Source: JAFLUQ01 sp964537995
Lineage (GTDB): Bacteria > Bacillota > Clostridia > UMGS1883
NCBI GenBank assembly: GCA_964537995.1
Contig: CAZICW010000042.1
Location: forward strand, 1-14,613
Length of the DNA stretch: 14,613 nucleotides
Direction: 5' to 3'
A model generated the notes under the pieces. That model saw only the letters and a list, made by a program, of their open reading frames with translations. It searched no databases and had not been told where the DNA came from. The stretch's first letter is position 1. Each line of letters opens with the position of its first letter. The translations under genes were made by a program, and so were the position numbers. This document shows, piece after piece, positions 14,157 to 14,613 of the stretch.

Positions 14157-14205
14157 CTCTTATCCTTTCTTGCTCCGCGGATAAGAGGCTTAATTTATTA
14201 TTTTT
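14157..14205 (+). terminator. Probable terminator of csaB
   Basis: CTCTTATCC (14157-14165) pairs with GGATAAGAG (14179-14187) in a 9-bp stem with a 13-base loop. After GCTTAA comes a T-rich stretch (TTTATTATTTTT) to 14205. The loop is large and the T-run interrupted, so termination may be partial and some transcripts may reach the next gene. Confidence 0.65.
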
Positions 14206-14236
14206 GGCTGTGCGGAGCGGCGGAATGGAGATTCTT

Positions 14237-14613
14237 ATGAAAAAATTTCTGAAAATCTTGGGAATTGTAATTCTCATACTCGTAATTATTGTCGCGGGAC
14301 TTGCGATATGGCAGTGGAAATACGTCAAGGCTCTCATTGACGGCGTCCGCTATGACCAGGCCGCCATCGGCGAGCAGTCGGTGAAAAACGCCGAAAATAC
14401 AATTTCCGCCGTAAATGATCAGCTTACAGCTCCTCTGCGCGAAATGACCGACGAAGAAAAGGAAAAAATCGCCAGCGGAGAGCTTTCTCAGACTGCGGTT
14501 ATGGCTCAAATTATCGCCGAAGCAACAGGAATTTCCCTGCCTGCCGCCGACGCAGTCAGCTCCGCCGCTGCCGACGCCGACGACAATTCCGCCGGCGATT
14601 CGAAGGTCGATTC
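14237..14613 (+). CDS. Membrane-anchored protein of unknown function, 3'-truncated by the window end
   Basis: An open frame runs from ATG 14237 to the window end (125 complete codons, no stop). GGAG (14227-14230) lies 6 bases before the ATG. The N-terminus is MKKFLK, then an uninterrupted hydrophobic segment at about residues 7-25 ending in AIWQW. The charge pattern suggests a single signal anchor with the rest outside the cell, and there is no lipobox cysteine. Residues 26-95 look helical and charged. From about 104 onward the chain is rich in Ala, Asp and Ser, like a flexible linker. I do not recognise the family. No clear promoter of its own is visible; it may depend on read-through from csaB. 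The region is open on the plus strand and continues past the window. Confidence 0.75.
   Translation, partial: MKKFLKILGIVILILVIIVAGLAIWQWKYVKALIDGVRYDQAAIGEQSVKNAENTISAVNDQLTAPLREMTDEEKEKIASGELSQTAVMAQIIAEATGISLPAADAVSSAAADADDNSAGDSKVD

Overview
The window looks like an ordinary chromosomal segment from an uncultured member of the Clostridia (Bacillota), probably near Oscillospirales. The reasons are strong AGGAGG-type ribosome binding sites, sigma-A promoters with exact 17-base spacers, moderately high GC coding sequence with AT-rich intergenic DNA, a CsaB cell-wall pyruvyl transferase, a bifunctional BirA and an RqcP-type S4 protein. There is no phage, transposon, CRISPR array, rRNA or tRNA. 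No stretch longer than about 255 bases lacks a gene. The placement is inferred from gene content and style, not from a database search.

Layout: (1) 1-1620, monocistronic guaB with its own promoter and terminator. (2) 1634-2681, a lone cytoplasmic GH43-like glycosidase with its own promoter and a 15-bp terminator. (3) 2705-7041, a one-carbon/methionine block: metF on the minus strand diverges from metH on the plus strand, and rsmI follows metH by 11 bases. (4) 7050-11912, a polar amino acid ABC importer (lipoprotein, permease, ATPase) running closely into an M18 aminopeptidase, rqcP and a HAD hydrolase, probably as one long transcription unit. (5) 11887-12932, birA on the minus strand, overlapping the HAD gene tail to tail and preceded by a candidate BirA operator. 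(6) 12952-14205, csaB with its own promoter, a structured leader and a terminator. (7) 14237 to the end, the start of an unrecognised membrane-anchored protein.

Functionally, MetF makes 5-methyl-tetrahydrofolate, which MetH uses to methylate homocysteine, so the divergent pair forms one pathway. The importer and the cytosolic aminopeptidase both feed amino acid pools. BirA charges biotin enzymes and probably represses its own promoter. CsaB implies cell-surface proteins held by SLH domains on a pyruvylated wall polymer.

I did not find a convincing new multi-gene system. The most interesting signals are in untranslated DNA: a candidate BirA box over the birA -35, a metF leader with a hairpin loop complementary to its own Shine-Dalgarno sequence, a csaB leader whose 5' arm can pair either locally or with the ribosome binding site, and a GC-rich hairpin inside the ABC importer operon that resembles dispersed palindromic repeats.
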